32,420 nt of DNA from a virus. The stretch lies in the IMG/VR virus record IMGVR_UViG_3300022685_000023, positions 1 through 32,420 of that record; one strand, written 5' to 3'. The translations under genes and the position numbers were made by a program. The number at the start of each line of letters is the position of its first letter. The first letter of the stretch is position 1. Below, piece after piece: positions 21,687 to 30,600 of the stretch. The notes beneath the pieces are model-generated. The model had not been told where the DNA came from and made no database searches. It was given only the letters and a program-made list of their open reading frames with translations.

Positions 21687-23246
21687 ATGCAATATCCGAA
21701 AGATTATTATCCGACGCCAGAAAGCCTAATTGCGAAAATGGTTTCCAAAATTGACCGATTAAAGGAAAGCATATTAGAGCCATCGGCGGGAGATGGCGCC
21801 ATATTGGAATATTTGAAATCGTCTAAATATAAGTATCACGGTTTCAATGCAATGTGCGCAATCGAGAAAGATGAAAATCTCAGGTCAATTTTGACGGGCA
21901 AGGGTATAAGAGTAATCGACACAGATTTTTTGACATTCATAGGCCATGACAAGTTTGATCTTATAATTATGAACCCGCCCTTTTCAAAAGGAGCCGACCA
22001 TCTCCTAAAAGCAATTGAAATTCTTTATTCAGGCCAAATAATTTGTCTTCTTAATGCAGAGACGCTAAAGAACCCGCATACGAACAAGAGAAGGCATTTG
22101 GCAAGCGAACTTGAACGGCTTAATGCCGACATTGAGTATATCGAAGGGGCTTTCCTTGAGGCCGAGAGGCGCGCGGTGGTTGATATTGCATTGATTGACA
22201 TTAGGGTCAATCGCAAGGTTGAAGATGATCTATTCGATGGTCTTTCAAAGCCTAAAGAAAAGAATATAGAAGTTGACACCGAATGCAAAGATGTCGCCAC
22301 AAAAAAAACAATTAAGGATTTGGTTGCTGAATACAATCAATGCATGAGAATTGCACAGGAAACGCTTCTAAATTATTACAAAAATCATCGTAAAATTGGT
22401 GAATGGATAAGAATTAAAACATCGAAAGACGATTATTCAAAAGGGTCAACATTAACCGAGAAAATGCAAGCCGATATGAATAATATATGTCAAGAAATGC
22501 GAGCATCCTTTTGGAAAAAACTTATTGATGTTGATATGGTCAGATGCCGATTGACTGGTAATAGATTTAAAGAATTTTACAGCAATATAGAAATTGTAAA
22601 GTCTCTTGATTTTACTGAATATAATTGCAATCAATTTATATTGAATACAATTAGAAACTTCCCAAAAACGATTGAAGAGGCCGTTCTTGAGATATTTGAC
22701 ATGTTCACAATCCGCCATGCTTATCATGAGGAATTGTACACCAAAAACATCCATTATTTCAACGGTTGGAGAACGAACAACGCTTATAAGTGCAACAAAA
22801 AAGTAATAATTCCGATTAGGTCATCTTATGCAGAACCGTTTCAAAACTGGGGAAAATGGAGTCTTGACTATGAGGCTAAACGTCAACTCAATGACATTGA
22901 TTTGGTCATGAACTATTTTGACGGGATGCAAAGTAAGTATGCTCGTATGTCGGATGCTATTTCTGAAGCATTTGAAACAGGCCAAAACAAGGGAATTGAA
23001 TCAACCTATTTCACTGTTGATTGTTTCAAAAAAGGAACCGCTCATTTAACATTCAATGACCATGACATTTTGAGACGATTCAATATTGCCGCTTGCAAAG
23101 GCAAAGGATGGCTTCCGAGAAATTACGGCGTTAAACCTGCAAAAGAAATTGAGACTCAAATTGTTGAGGAATTTGAAGGACGTAAAAATTATAAAGTCGA
23201 AAACAATGTTTTGCAGACTGCTAATATTTTACGAATAGCGGCATAA
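21687..23246 (+). CDS. Methyltransferase-DUF4942 fusion protein
   Basis: 519 residues, GAGG site upstream. Residues 1-175 are a class I methyltransferase: AdoMet motif ILEPSAGDGAIL (29-40), acidic strand end CAIEKD (58-62), catalytic motif NPPF (96-99). The C-terminal 300 residues (NGWRTNNAYKCNKKVIIPIR, WSLDYEAKRQLNDIDLVMNY, DHDILRRFNIAACKGKGWLP) match DUF4942, a domain of unknown function found with such methyltransferases in mobile elements. NPPF suggests adenine-N6 activity on DNA, but no target domain is recognised. It leads the Cas-like operon, which could be coincidence or a self-marking function. Confidence 0.75.
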   Translation: MQYPKDYYPTPESLIAKMVSKIDRLKESILEPSAGDGAILEYLKSSKYKYHGFNAMCAIEKDENLRSILTGKGIRVIDTDFLTFIGHDKFDLIIMNPPFSKGADHLLKAIEILYSGQIICLLNAETLKNPHTNKRRHLASELERLNADIEYIEGAFLEAERRAVVDIALIDIRVNRKVEDDLFDGLSKPKEKNIEVDTECKDVATKKTIKDLVAEYNQCMRIAQETLLNYYKNHRKIGEWIRIKTSKDDYSKGSTLTEKMQADMNNICQEMRASFWKKLIDVDMVRCRLTGNRFKEFYSNIEIVKSLDFTEYNCNQFILNTIRNFPKTIEEAVLEIFDMFTIRHAYHEELYTKNIHYFNGWRTNNAYKCNKKVIIPIRSSYAEPFQNWGKWSLDYEAKRQLNDIDLVMNYFDGMQSKYARMSDAISEAFETGQNKGIESTYFTVDCFKKGTAHLTFNDHDILRRFNIAACKGKGWLPRNYGVKPAKEIETQIVEEFEGRKNYKVENNVLQTANILRIAA

Positions 23247-23256
23247 GGAATAAAAA

Positions 23257-23442
23257 ATGCAATGTTCATTTTGTTCAATGCATGCTTTAAGCGAGTCAGC
23301 GGAAGTGCCTGGAATATACTATTGTCGTAAATGTTTGATTGACCGGGTTGTTAATGATGGACCTAAAACAGCAATTTTGCTAAAAAACACCAATGAAATG
23401 GAGGAACAAAAAAATGAATCGAGATTTTATTACAACAATTGA
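23257..23442 (+). CDS. Small zinc-ribbon protein
   Basis: 61 residues. Two CxxC knuckles, CSFC at about 3-6 and CRKC at 23-26, make a complete small zinc ribbon (MQCSFCSMHALSESAEVPGI then YYCRKCLID). The tail is unstructured and overlaps the Cas7 start by 29 bp. AAGGA upstream. It may be a nucleic-acid-binding accessory protein of the island; no direct evidence of function. Confidence 0.65.
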   Translation: MQCSFCSMHALSESAEVPGIYYCRKCLIDRVVNDGPKTAILLKNTNEMEEQKNESRFYYNN

Positions 23443-24646
23443 GATGCTGAGACAAATCAGATTTGCCAGCGACATAAAAATGAGCCGTAATTTCGCCGAC
23501 TTTTTATCTGATCGCATTTTGCAGGCAGCCACTGAAAAAACATTGTTAAAGTTTTCTGAACGGTTATGCGTGCTTGTTAACGCATCTGTCGGAAAGTTAA
23601 ATCATGATATAAAAACAGATTTCATTCGGGTTGCAATGCAACCGGAATCAAATATCATGGTTTCATGGATGCGCGAATATCCCAAACTGGCCGCCATGCT
23701 ATGCTTTATCAGAGACGATAAGGAACGGCGCGACATTATCTCAGGCATAGATATTGATATCGAGGATAAGCCACAAGGCGTGGCAGTGCAAAGAAAGCCG
23801 TTTGATATCGGTATTAATGTAGTTTGCAGCACTCCACTTTCTCATGGGTCAGACATAAAAGCAGGCAATGCAACGCTTTTCAGGCGCATGGGTGTGCTTT
23901 CAAATAAGGAGTCAGTCTTATCCCTACCTTATTACGCCGGTAATGCCATGAGAGGTCTCATGCGCGATTTATTGGCCGATCATTTCCTTGAATCACTTGG
24001 ATTGACGCCGCGCCGCGACACGCCTCCTGTCGAGTTGTGGTTTTTTCATGCACTGTATTCAGGAGGCGCACTATCTGAGCAAAGCAAGTCTTTAAGTGAC
24101 ATTATGAAAGTAGCTGGTAAAACAGCTATCCGAGCAGACGGGATCAAGCAGATTAGAGAAAACTTTCCAGCATTATCATTGCTCGGTTTTGCATTCGGGA
24201 ACCGCGTATTGTCTGGACGTTGTAATTTTGGAGACCTAAGGCCGGTGTGCAAACAGTGGGGGTTTGATAGCGATATTGATGTTAATGATCTTTTCGAGTG
24301 GGTATTCCTCACACGACGCGAAGACCATGAAGGCCACAATGATGATGAGAACTCAAGTATGATTGCAAATTGTGAATGCCTAAAACCTGGTGTTGTGCTT
24401 GACGGGGGCGTTGATTACGGACCTTATCTGACAGATATCGAAAAGGGTGCGTTGGCGCGTGGATTATTATTGATATCTGAAAAGGGACGGCTCGGTGCGG
24501 AAGCAAGGCGCGATTTGGGAGGCGTTAATTTTGTTTTTGAGAACCTTCCAGACCCGAAACCGTATGATGATTTTTTGGTTGAAAAGAAAGATTCTATCAT
24601 TGCTTTTTTGAATGAGATAAGCGCATTTAAGGAGGCTATAAAGTGA
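23414..24646 (+). CDS. csf2: Type IV Cas7 (Csf2), N-terminal Cas11-like fusion
   Basis: 410 residues from the ATG at 23414, supported by GGAGGA at 23400-23405. Residues about 128-410 are a Csf2/Cas7-type RAMP protein: strand FDIGINVVCSTPLSHG, then LPYYAGNAMRGLMRDLLADH (171-190), the conserved G-N-x-x-R-G helix after the first strand, and a C-terminal GARARG-like region. Cas7 subunits form the backbone along the guide RNA. Residues 1-110 are almost all helix and not part of usual Csf2; they resemble a Cas11 small subunit, which is otherwise missing here. No search was possible, so the family call is from motifs and neighbours. Confidence 0.7.
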   Translation: MNRDFITTIEMLRQIRFASDIKMSRNFADFLSDRILQAATEKTLLKFSERLCVLVNASVGKLNHDIKTDFIRVAMQPESNIMVSWMREYPKLAAMLCFIRDDKERRDIISGIDIDIEDKPQGVAVQRKPFDIGINVVCSTPLSHGSDIKAGNATLFRRMGVLSNKESVLSLPYYAGNAMRGLMRDLLADHFLESLGLTPRRDTPPVELWFFHALYSGGALSEQSKSLSDIMKVAGKTAIRADGIKQIRENFPALSLLGFAFGNRVLSGRCNFGDLRPVCKQWGFDSDIDVNDLFEWVFLTRREDHEGHNDDENSSMIANCECLKPGVVLDGGVDYGPYLTDIEKGALARGLLLISEKGRLGAEARRDLGGVNFVFENLPDPKPYDDFLVEKKDSIIAFLNEISAFKEAIK

Positions 24647-25275
24647 ATCTAAAAGTTATTTTTGAGCTTGACGGAACTGGTGTCGTGTATAGCCCATCAT
24701 TTCCGCTTCACCTTGATGGACTTTTGGAATGGGCGGCCATGCCGATTGAGAAAATAGGAATTGTTGATCGCAATTCAGATGATATTTTTCATCCCGAAAT
24801 TCCGGTTGAAAAGTGGAAGGTTGGTGATACATGGGGTTGGAAAGCATCGGCGTTGTTCCCGGAGCCGGAACGACATCCTGAATCAATCCAATACTGGAGA
24901 AAAAAATTTCGCCAAAATCGCTCACATCTTCTTGGTTGCAGTTTTAATACGATGTCCGGCGCTTACAGAGAGTATAATATGCCGATGGTTCTCTGTATGT
25001 GCAATCGGATGATTGCTTATGTTCGCGGAGAAAAATGCAAGATAAAAACTCTTTTGGAAAAGATAAAATACTTAGGTAAAAAGGGTTCTTACGGGAAAGG
25101 CCGTGTAAACAATATCCGAGTACGTGGAATCAATCACGATTGGTCTATTGAGAAGGATGGACGTTACATGCGCTTTTTCCCTAAAAAAGACGGTGTTCGT
25201 TTCGGTAGAGTAAGGCCGCCGTATTGGAATACAACGAACCGATTGCAAACGTGTTATGTGGGGGATGCGGTTTGA
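24643..25275 (+). CDS. csf3: Type IV Cas5 (Csf3), copy 1
   Basis: 210 residues from a GTG overlapping the Cas7 stop (GTGA), with AAGGAGG upstream. Csf3-like features in order: LHLDGLLEWAAM, PVEKWKVGDTWGWKASALFP, YREYNMPMVL, the glycine-rich loop YLGKKGSYGKGRVNNIRV and C-terminal FGRVRPPYWN. I recall similar LDG, NYRMP, G-x-G-R-V and RPPYW motifs in described Csf3 proteins. Cas5 caps the 5' end of the guide RNA in the complex. The CysH-like gene begins in its stop (TTGA). Confidence 0.8.
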   Translation: MNLKVIFELDGTGVVYSPSFPLHLDGLLEWAAMPIEKIGIVDRNSDDIFHPEIPVEKWKVGDTWGWKASALFPEPERHPESIQYWRKKFRQNRSHLLGCSFNTMSGAYREYNMPMVLCMCNRMIAYVRGEKCKIKTLLEKIKYLGKKGSYGKGRVNNIRVRGINHDWSIEKDGRYMRFFPKKDGVRFGRVRPPYWNTTNRLQTCYVGDAV

Positions 25276-26060
25276 ATTTCCACAATTATTTCATGGAAGA
25301 TATTGTTGCGGCTAAAATATACACCAACTATCTTGAGGCGAATGCAAAAAAAACAATCCTCAAAATAGAATCTTTTTTGGATAGCTGTAAATTTGTTTGT
25401 TTTTCTCTATCTTTTGGAAAAGATAGTATGACGATATTACAGTTATTGCATGAAAGCGGTTTGATTGATAAAATATCTCTCGTTATGTTCAATCATTCCG
25501 GTATAGAAACAGATGATACTGAAATATTTATTGATTATGTAGTTGAATATTATGATATCAAAAGAAAATTTTATATGACCAAACCGGATGAGAATACATT
25601 AAAAAAATCACTATCAACAGTCGATTTTGATGCTTTTCATCCGATGCGAGATTTTGTGTATTATTGCCTTGAAAAGCCTCGTTGGGAATTAATGGATAAG
25701 TTTGATGTGGATGGAACGATTTTAGGTTTAAGAATTGACGAATCGAGAGGAAGAAAAATAAACTATTTTGTTCGTGGTGATAATTATTATGCAAAGCGCG
25801 AACTGTCTAACATATTGACTCCTATTGTTAAGTGGAGAACAATAGATATATATCGTTTCGCGGCATTGCGAAAAATCCCTTTTCATCCGATCTATCGAAA
25901 AAAAGCACGACTCGGATATGACAAAATGCAAATACGCCATAATACACCGTTAGAGGTTAAATTTTCAAATAATGGCGATATGTCTGTTTTGAAAGCACTG
26001 TATCCACGTACTTTTCAAGAATATGAACATATTTTACCACAAATATCGAATTTTTTATAA
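25272..26060 (+). CDS. CysH/PAPS-reductase-like PP-loop protein
   Basis: 262 residues from a TTG that forms a TTGA overlap with the Csf3 stop; an ATG at 25293 is the alternative. SFGKDS (47-52) is the PP-loop, GLRIDESRGRK and PIVKWRTIDIYRF are further CysH-family signatures. The Cys of the ECGLH motif, needed for sulfate reduction in true PAPS reductases, is absent, so it should not be a classical reductase. CysH-like proteins are a hallmark ancillary gene of type IV-B CRISPR loci, of unknown role; DndC is a more distant relative. Its position between csf3 and csf1 fits IV-B. Confidence 0.8.
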   Translation: MNFHNYFMEDIVAAKIYTNYLEANAKKTILKIESFLDSCKFVCFSLSFGKDSMTILQLLHESGLIDKISLVMFNHSGIETDDTEIFIDYVVEYYDIKRKFYMTKPDENTLKKSLSTVDFDAFHPMRDFVYYCLEKPRWELMDKFDVDGTILGLRIDESRGRKINYFVRGDNYYAKRELSNILTPIVKWRTIDIYRFAALRKIPFHPIYRKKARLGYDKMQIRHNTPLEVKFSNNGDMSVLKALYPRTFQEYEHILPQISNFL

Positions 26061-26073
26061 GGAGGTGATTGTG

Positions 26074-26118
26074 ATGCAAAAAGCTACTGGAAGCGGAAGA
26101 GGCGGGAGAGGCAGATAA
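26074..26118 (+). CDS. RGG micro-ORF before csf1
   Basis: 14 codons, MQKATGSGRGGRGR, with a near-perfect Shine-Dalgarno sequence (AAGGAGGTGAT, ending 4 bp before the ATG). Its TAA overlaps the csf1 ATG as TAATG. The peptide is an Arg/Gly box, known from RNA-binding tails, but at 14 residues a translation-coupling leader for csf1 is as likely. Strong ribosome binding and exact coupling argue that it is translated. Confidence 0.6.
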   Translation: MQKATGSGRGGRGR

Positions 26119-26858
26119 TGCACACCTTACAGCTAATCGGAAGGCAAATAAAAGACCATTGGAAAGAGTTGCCTTCCGAACCACAAAAAGAAATATGCTG
26201 CGTTTCCGGTGATTATTGCGACTGCGTTCCGCGCAAAAAAACGTTTTCATCTGGCTTTACATCCCAAAAAAAATTGGCCGCGCCCGAATCGCAATGGGTG
26301 TCAGTCGAAATATACCAGGCCATGAAATACAGGCCGTCACGGTCGTCTTGGGTTGTTTCGGAAAACGGTTTTCAAAAACTAACACGCATTGAAGCACGTG
26401 AATATGTACTTCACAACCAATTGTCGCCGCCGTGGGCGGGATATATAACAACCAGCTATAAGAAGCACGGCGGATTGATCGCTCCCTTTAATTCGGGTGA
26501 TAAGGCTGTATGGCTGTTTGAGACAATGATTGTTGATTGTTCTGATTCAGAAAAGATCAATCGTTGGTATAATATCATGGATGATGCTCTTAGGAATGGG
26601 ATAGGGAGAACTATAATCGAAACGCTTGAAATATCACCGCTATACATACCGAAAATTGGAATTGACCGTTGGATTGCTTTTGAAAAGTGGGCGCGTCCAA
26701 AAATTAACGATCCGCTATATAAATTTTTGACCTATTTTATGAAGTCTCAGGAGGAATTGAAAGATGAAAAAAAAGAATCAGTTAATAAAGAAAGAAAAGA
26801 ATATCAGAAAACTGAAAATGTTTTCGAAAAACAATTGCAAATGTTTCCCGATTCTTGA
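26118..26858 (+). CDS. csf1: Type IV large subunit Csf1
   Basis: 246 residues. Near the N-terminus Cys27, Cys28, Cys34 and Cys36 (CCVSGDYCDC) form a zinc-finger-like cluster as in Csf1, opening LQLIGRQIKDHWKELP. The middle is alpha/beta (YITTSYKKHGGLIAPFNSGD, AVWLFETMIV) and the last 40 residues are a charged helix. Csf1 takes the large-subunit place in type IV complexes. The call rests on the zinc finger, length and neighbours; it is a divergent member. Translation is coupled to the micro-ORF. Confidence 0.65.
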   Translation: MHTLQLIGRQIKDHWKELPSEPQKEICCVSGDYCDCVPRKKTFSSGFTSQKKLAAPESQWVSVEIYQAMKYRPSRSSWVVSENGFQKLTRIEAREYVLHNQLSPPWAGYITTSYKKHGGLIAPFNSGDKAVWLFETMIVDCSDSEKINRWYNIMDDALRNGIGRTIIETLEISPLYIPKIGIDRWIAFEKWARPKINDPLYKFLTYFMKSQEELKDEKKESVNKERKEYQKTENVFEKQLQMFPDS

Positions 26859-27036
26859 AAGAATAATATGGTTTGATAGCGAGGTTGAAAAAGATAAATT
26901 CCCAAATGCGACTAAACTAGCTAAAAAATTTGAGATATCTGTTAGAACTGCACAAAGAGCAATAGAAACAATGAGAGATAGGCTTGAAATAGATATCCAA
27001 TATGATCCTCATAAAAAAGGATACTTCTATGGATAA
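26764..27036 (+). CDS. HTH-only regulator (WYL N-terminal-like)
   Basis: 90 residues, starting inside csf1 (95-bp overlap) but behind a clear GGAGGA at 26750-26755, so the ATG at 26764 is right. Residues about 30-90 match the winged-helix domain that begins WYL-type regulators: LERIIWF, LAKKFEISVRTAQRAIETMR, then a YDPHKKGYFYG wing. The WYL ligand domain is missing. Probably a DNA-binding regulator of the island, perhaps at the palindrome 21630-21641. Overlaps the next gene by 8 bp. Confidence 0.7.
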   Translation: MKKKNQLIKKEKNIRKLKMFSKNNCKCFPILERIIWFDSEVEKDKFPNATKLAKKFEISVRTAQRAIETMRDRLEIDIQYDPHKKGYFYG

Positions 27037-27652
27037 TCTAAAAATAATTTTTCATTTAGATGGTACTGGCGTTTTTTTGACAGGCATACATCATTTAGAT
27101 GGTATTTTGGCATATCAATATTTCGCAAATAATGGCTGTGATCGTCTAACCAATGCAAATGATGTGCCTGAAGACGCTGATTTACCGTTAGAAAAATGGG
27201 AAATAGATGGCCATTGGGGTTGGAAGGCAAGCATGCTATTTCCAGGAGAAAAATTTAATAGTTCGATACAATATAGACGTAGGAGATTTAATATAAATCG
27301 AATCGAAATGTTAAATTGCTCTATTAGTACAATGGGATTCACGACTGGCAATAGAAATATGCCAATGGATTTAAAATTAGTTGATAAAATTTATTCTTAT
27401 GCAGTTGGTGATAAAAATAAATTATTAAATTTATTAAAAAATATAAAATATATAGGCATGGATGCATCAAGAGGAAAGGGGCGCGTTAATGATATTACGA
27501 TCGAATATTTAGACAGAGATAAGTCTATGTATGATTCGGACGGGCATCCTGTCAGATATCTTCCAGATGAAAGCGGAAGTAGGTTTGGAAGGGTGAGACC
27601 GCCGTATTGGAATAACCATGATAGGTGCCATACAAAAATATTTATTCAATAA
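27029..27652 (+). CDS. Type IV Cas5 (Csf3), copy 2
   Basis: 207 residues from the ATG at 27029 with AAAGGA upstream. A clear paralog of the first Csf3: both open with LDGTGV, then HLDGIL, PLEKWEIDGHWGWKASMLFP, NRNMPMD, the loop IKYIGMDASRGKGRVND and the end FGRVRPPYWN. The copies are diverged and this one is more AT-rich, so it is an old duplication or a separate acquisition. A type IV operon with two Cas5 proteins is not one I know. It ends 17 bp before the tape measure start. Confidence 0.75.
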   Translation: MDNLKIIFHLDGTGVFLTGIHHLDGILAYQYFANNGCDRLTNANDVPEDADLPLEKWEIDGHWGWKASMLFPGEKFNSSIQYRRRRFNINRIEMLNCSISTMGFTTGNRNMPMDLKLVDKIYSYAVGDKNKLLNLLKNIKYIGMDASRGKGRVNDITIEYLDRDKSMYDSDGHPVRYLPDESGSRFGRVRPPYWNNHDRCHTKIFIQ

Positions 27653-27669
27653 ATAGGATAAGATAAAAA

Positions 27670-30600
27670 ATGGCTGAAGCAGCATTAGGAACAAAATTCA
27701 CAACTAAGGGCGCTAACGATGTTATCAATGCCCTTGACACGATTAAGAACTCAATGGCCGCATTGGATAGGATAAATGCGTCTTTTGTTAAAAATGCTGC
27801 TGCTGTCAACAAACAATTTGAGAATTTTAATAAGACCGCCAAAAGCGCCGCACAAAACATAAATACTTTTGTAAAAAGCGCTGACATAGCCTCAAAATCT
27901 ACAAAGTCAGCTTCCGAAAATATCAAGAATGCCGGTGATAACGTAAAAAGAACCGGAAGCGAGTTTGACAAAACTTCAAAAAAGGTTGGCGGATTCTCAA
28001 AAGTTATTGAAACTCTAAACAATAATTTCGCGAGAATAAGCCAGGCCGGTAATGATGTCGCTAACATCGGGCAAAAGATGATCGGTGTTTTGTCATTTCC
28101 AGTAAAAGAGGCCGCTGATTTTCAGAACAAGATGCAAGCGGTTAAGGCTGTCATGGCCGATGTGAGTGAAGAAGGCTTTAAGGCCATGTCAGATGAGGCT
28201 AAGCGGATGGGGGCCACAACCGCCGCCACGGCTTCACAGGCAGCCGAGGCACTTCAATTCCTTGCTATGGCTGGTCTTGATGCAAGGGAAGCGACAGAGG
28301 CACTCTCAGGCACTTTGGCGCTTGCTCAGGCTGGTAACTTGTCAATGGCTAAGGCCGCTGATATTAGCACCAATGTTTTGGCCGGTTTGGGTCTTGAGGT
28401 GGAAGAACTTGGCCGCGTTGTGGATGTCATGGCGACCGCCGCCAACAAATCGAATCAAAGCGTTTCTGAACTTGGACAAGCAATGAGAATCGCAGGCCCA
28501 GCCGCAAAAGGCACAAACACCGAAATGGAGGACATGGTCGCTTTTTTGGGCGGGCTTGCAAATGCCGGTATAAAGGGATCGAATGCCGGTCATGCTGTCA
28601 AACGGATGCTTATATCGCTGTTAAGCCCGACCGGACGCGCCGCCGATAAATTGGAAGAATTGAACATCTCAACGGAAGATTCGGAAGGCAATTTCAGGGG
28701 ACTAATACCGATCCTAAAAGACCTTCAAGGCAGGCAAGTTGACCTCGCCGATGCAACCGAAATATTTGGGAAATATACATCAACTGCGGCCATTGCAGCG
28801 GCCGGAGCGACAAATGACATTGAAGGATTGCAAGGTGCTTTTGAACAAGCGTCCGGAGCCGCAAAGAAGATGGCGAAAACTCGGTTGGATAGTTTTTTGG
28901 GTTCTTTGACGCTACTCAAATCAGCGGTTTCTGGACTATTAATTTCAGCGGGGGAGCCATTGCTTGGAATCCTTGCGAAAATAGCAGGGGCCGCAACAAA
29001 GCTGATAGGAATAATTCAATCTGTTGGGAAATTTCTTGGCCCTGTTACTCCGATATTGTTGGCGATTGTAGGAGTTCTCGGAAGCCTTTTAGTTGTCATG
29101 GGGTCAACGGCTGTGGCATTGGCAGGGATGATAGCTGCATTCACAACGCTTTCAGGTATTTTGCAAGGCCAGGTTGCAACAAGCCTTTTCGGATATGTTC
29201 GTAACCTTGCGGTCGTTAATGCTGGAATGACAGTTACCACTACGGTTGTTGGAAAATTGAAATTAGCGTTCACAACATTGCTTCCGGTTTTGGCAGCGGT
29301 TGGAGCGGCTTGGGGAATTTCGAAAATATATGAGGCGATCAAAGCCTATTATTCAATGCGGGACGCTCAAAAGGCGGCCAAAGAATCAATTCAAAATCTC
29401 GTAACAAACAGTCAAAATCTGATTGATAAATATTCAGAATTTGGTGCAATGGATTTTTCCGGCAAAACCGTAAACCAATTGGTTCAAATGCAAACTGAAT
29501 TAAAAAAAGCCCGTGTCTATTGGATTGCAATGAAAAACGTTGCCGAAACCAAAAAAGATTCGGAGGCTATTGCCGATGCAACCGCTAAATTGAAAGAGCT
29601 TGATGGGATGCTTGTTCAGGTTTCTCAACAATCGGCGCTTGAAAAGCCACGAGAGGCAATTAAGGCAACCAAAGATGAGATGCAGAAATTCAAGGAGGCC
29701 GCTCAGGATGCGTATGATAAGGCAATTGAATCAGCAAAAAAATATACAGACAAGGCGTTAGAATTTACGGAAAAAATAAGGCAAGCGAATCTTACCACAG
29801 AACAAAAGGTCGCTGAATTTAGGCGTCAAGGATTAACTGATGAAGAGAAAAGGGCTTCTCGTCAAAAAGAACTCGAAGAAACACTTGCTAAACTGAAAGA
29901 AGCATCCGCCAATAAAGACTATGAAACAGCCGAGAGATTGGCTAAACACGCGGAGTCGCTGCAAGTCGCCAACATGCAAGGCCAAGATAAGGTCACTGAA
30001 AATCAAATTCAGGGTTATGAACAAATCAGGCAGGCGTATAATGATTATGTGTTAGAGCCTCAAAAACAAGCAAACGTTGAACTCGCTAAAGGCGCTTCCG
30101 AAGCGGCAAAAACGATTCAGGAACAACTAAATGCAATAGGTGATAATCTCACAGCAAATGTAAGAATTGAGCTTTCAAACCTTCAGGAAATGGAAGAAAC
30201 GTTAGATGCTCAATTCGCAAAAATAGAACCTGAAATTGATCTAAAAAAACCAGCATTGACCGCTCTTGATGAGGCTTTGAAAGCGATTGAAAATACCGAT
30301 AAAAAGGTTGACGTTCCAGTGGATGCGGACGATGCCGAAGCAAAGAGAAAAATATCCGAACTTACGAAAACCGAAACGAAAATTATAAAAGTTGTCACTC
30401 AAGAGGCAAAATCGGGGGGCGGTGTCGCAGGTGATTCAGGCCCGTTGAAATTATCGCGTGGGTTTAAGCTTCCTGGATATTCTCGAAAAGACACAGTACC
30501 AGCATTATTGACGCTTGGTGAGAGGGTCACAAACGCATTATCAACGCGAGTAATAGACGGTTTTATGCCCGGTCTTATGGATTCAATCAATCGCCTAAGA

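Noticed and set aside
25272-26060. DndC (DNA phosphorothioation) for the PP-loop protein
   Set aside because: DndC is longer and comes with dndB, dndD and dndE; none is here, while csf genes are direct neighbours, so the IV-B CysH reading is preferred.
24643-27652. Gene pair as a phage tail protein duplication
   Set aside because: The Csf3-like motif set (LDG, NMPM, G-x-G-R-V, RPPYW) and the CysH and zinc-finger neighbours fit type IV Cas far better than any tail protein.
21593-27660. CRISPR array beside the Cas-like genes
   Set aside because: No regularly spaced repeats of 25-40 bp were seen in the island or elsewhere in the window; intergenic gaps are too short. This agrees with type IV-B loci, which lack arrays.
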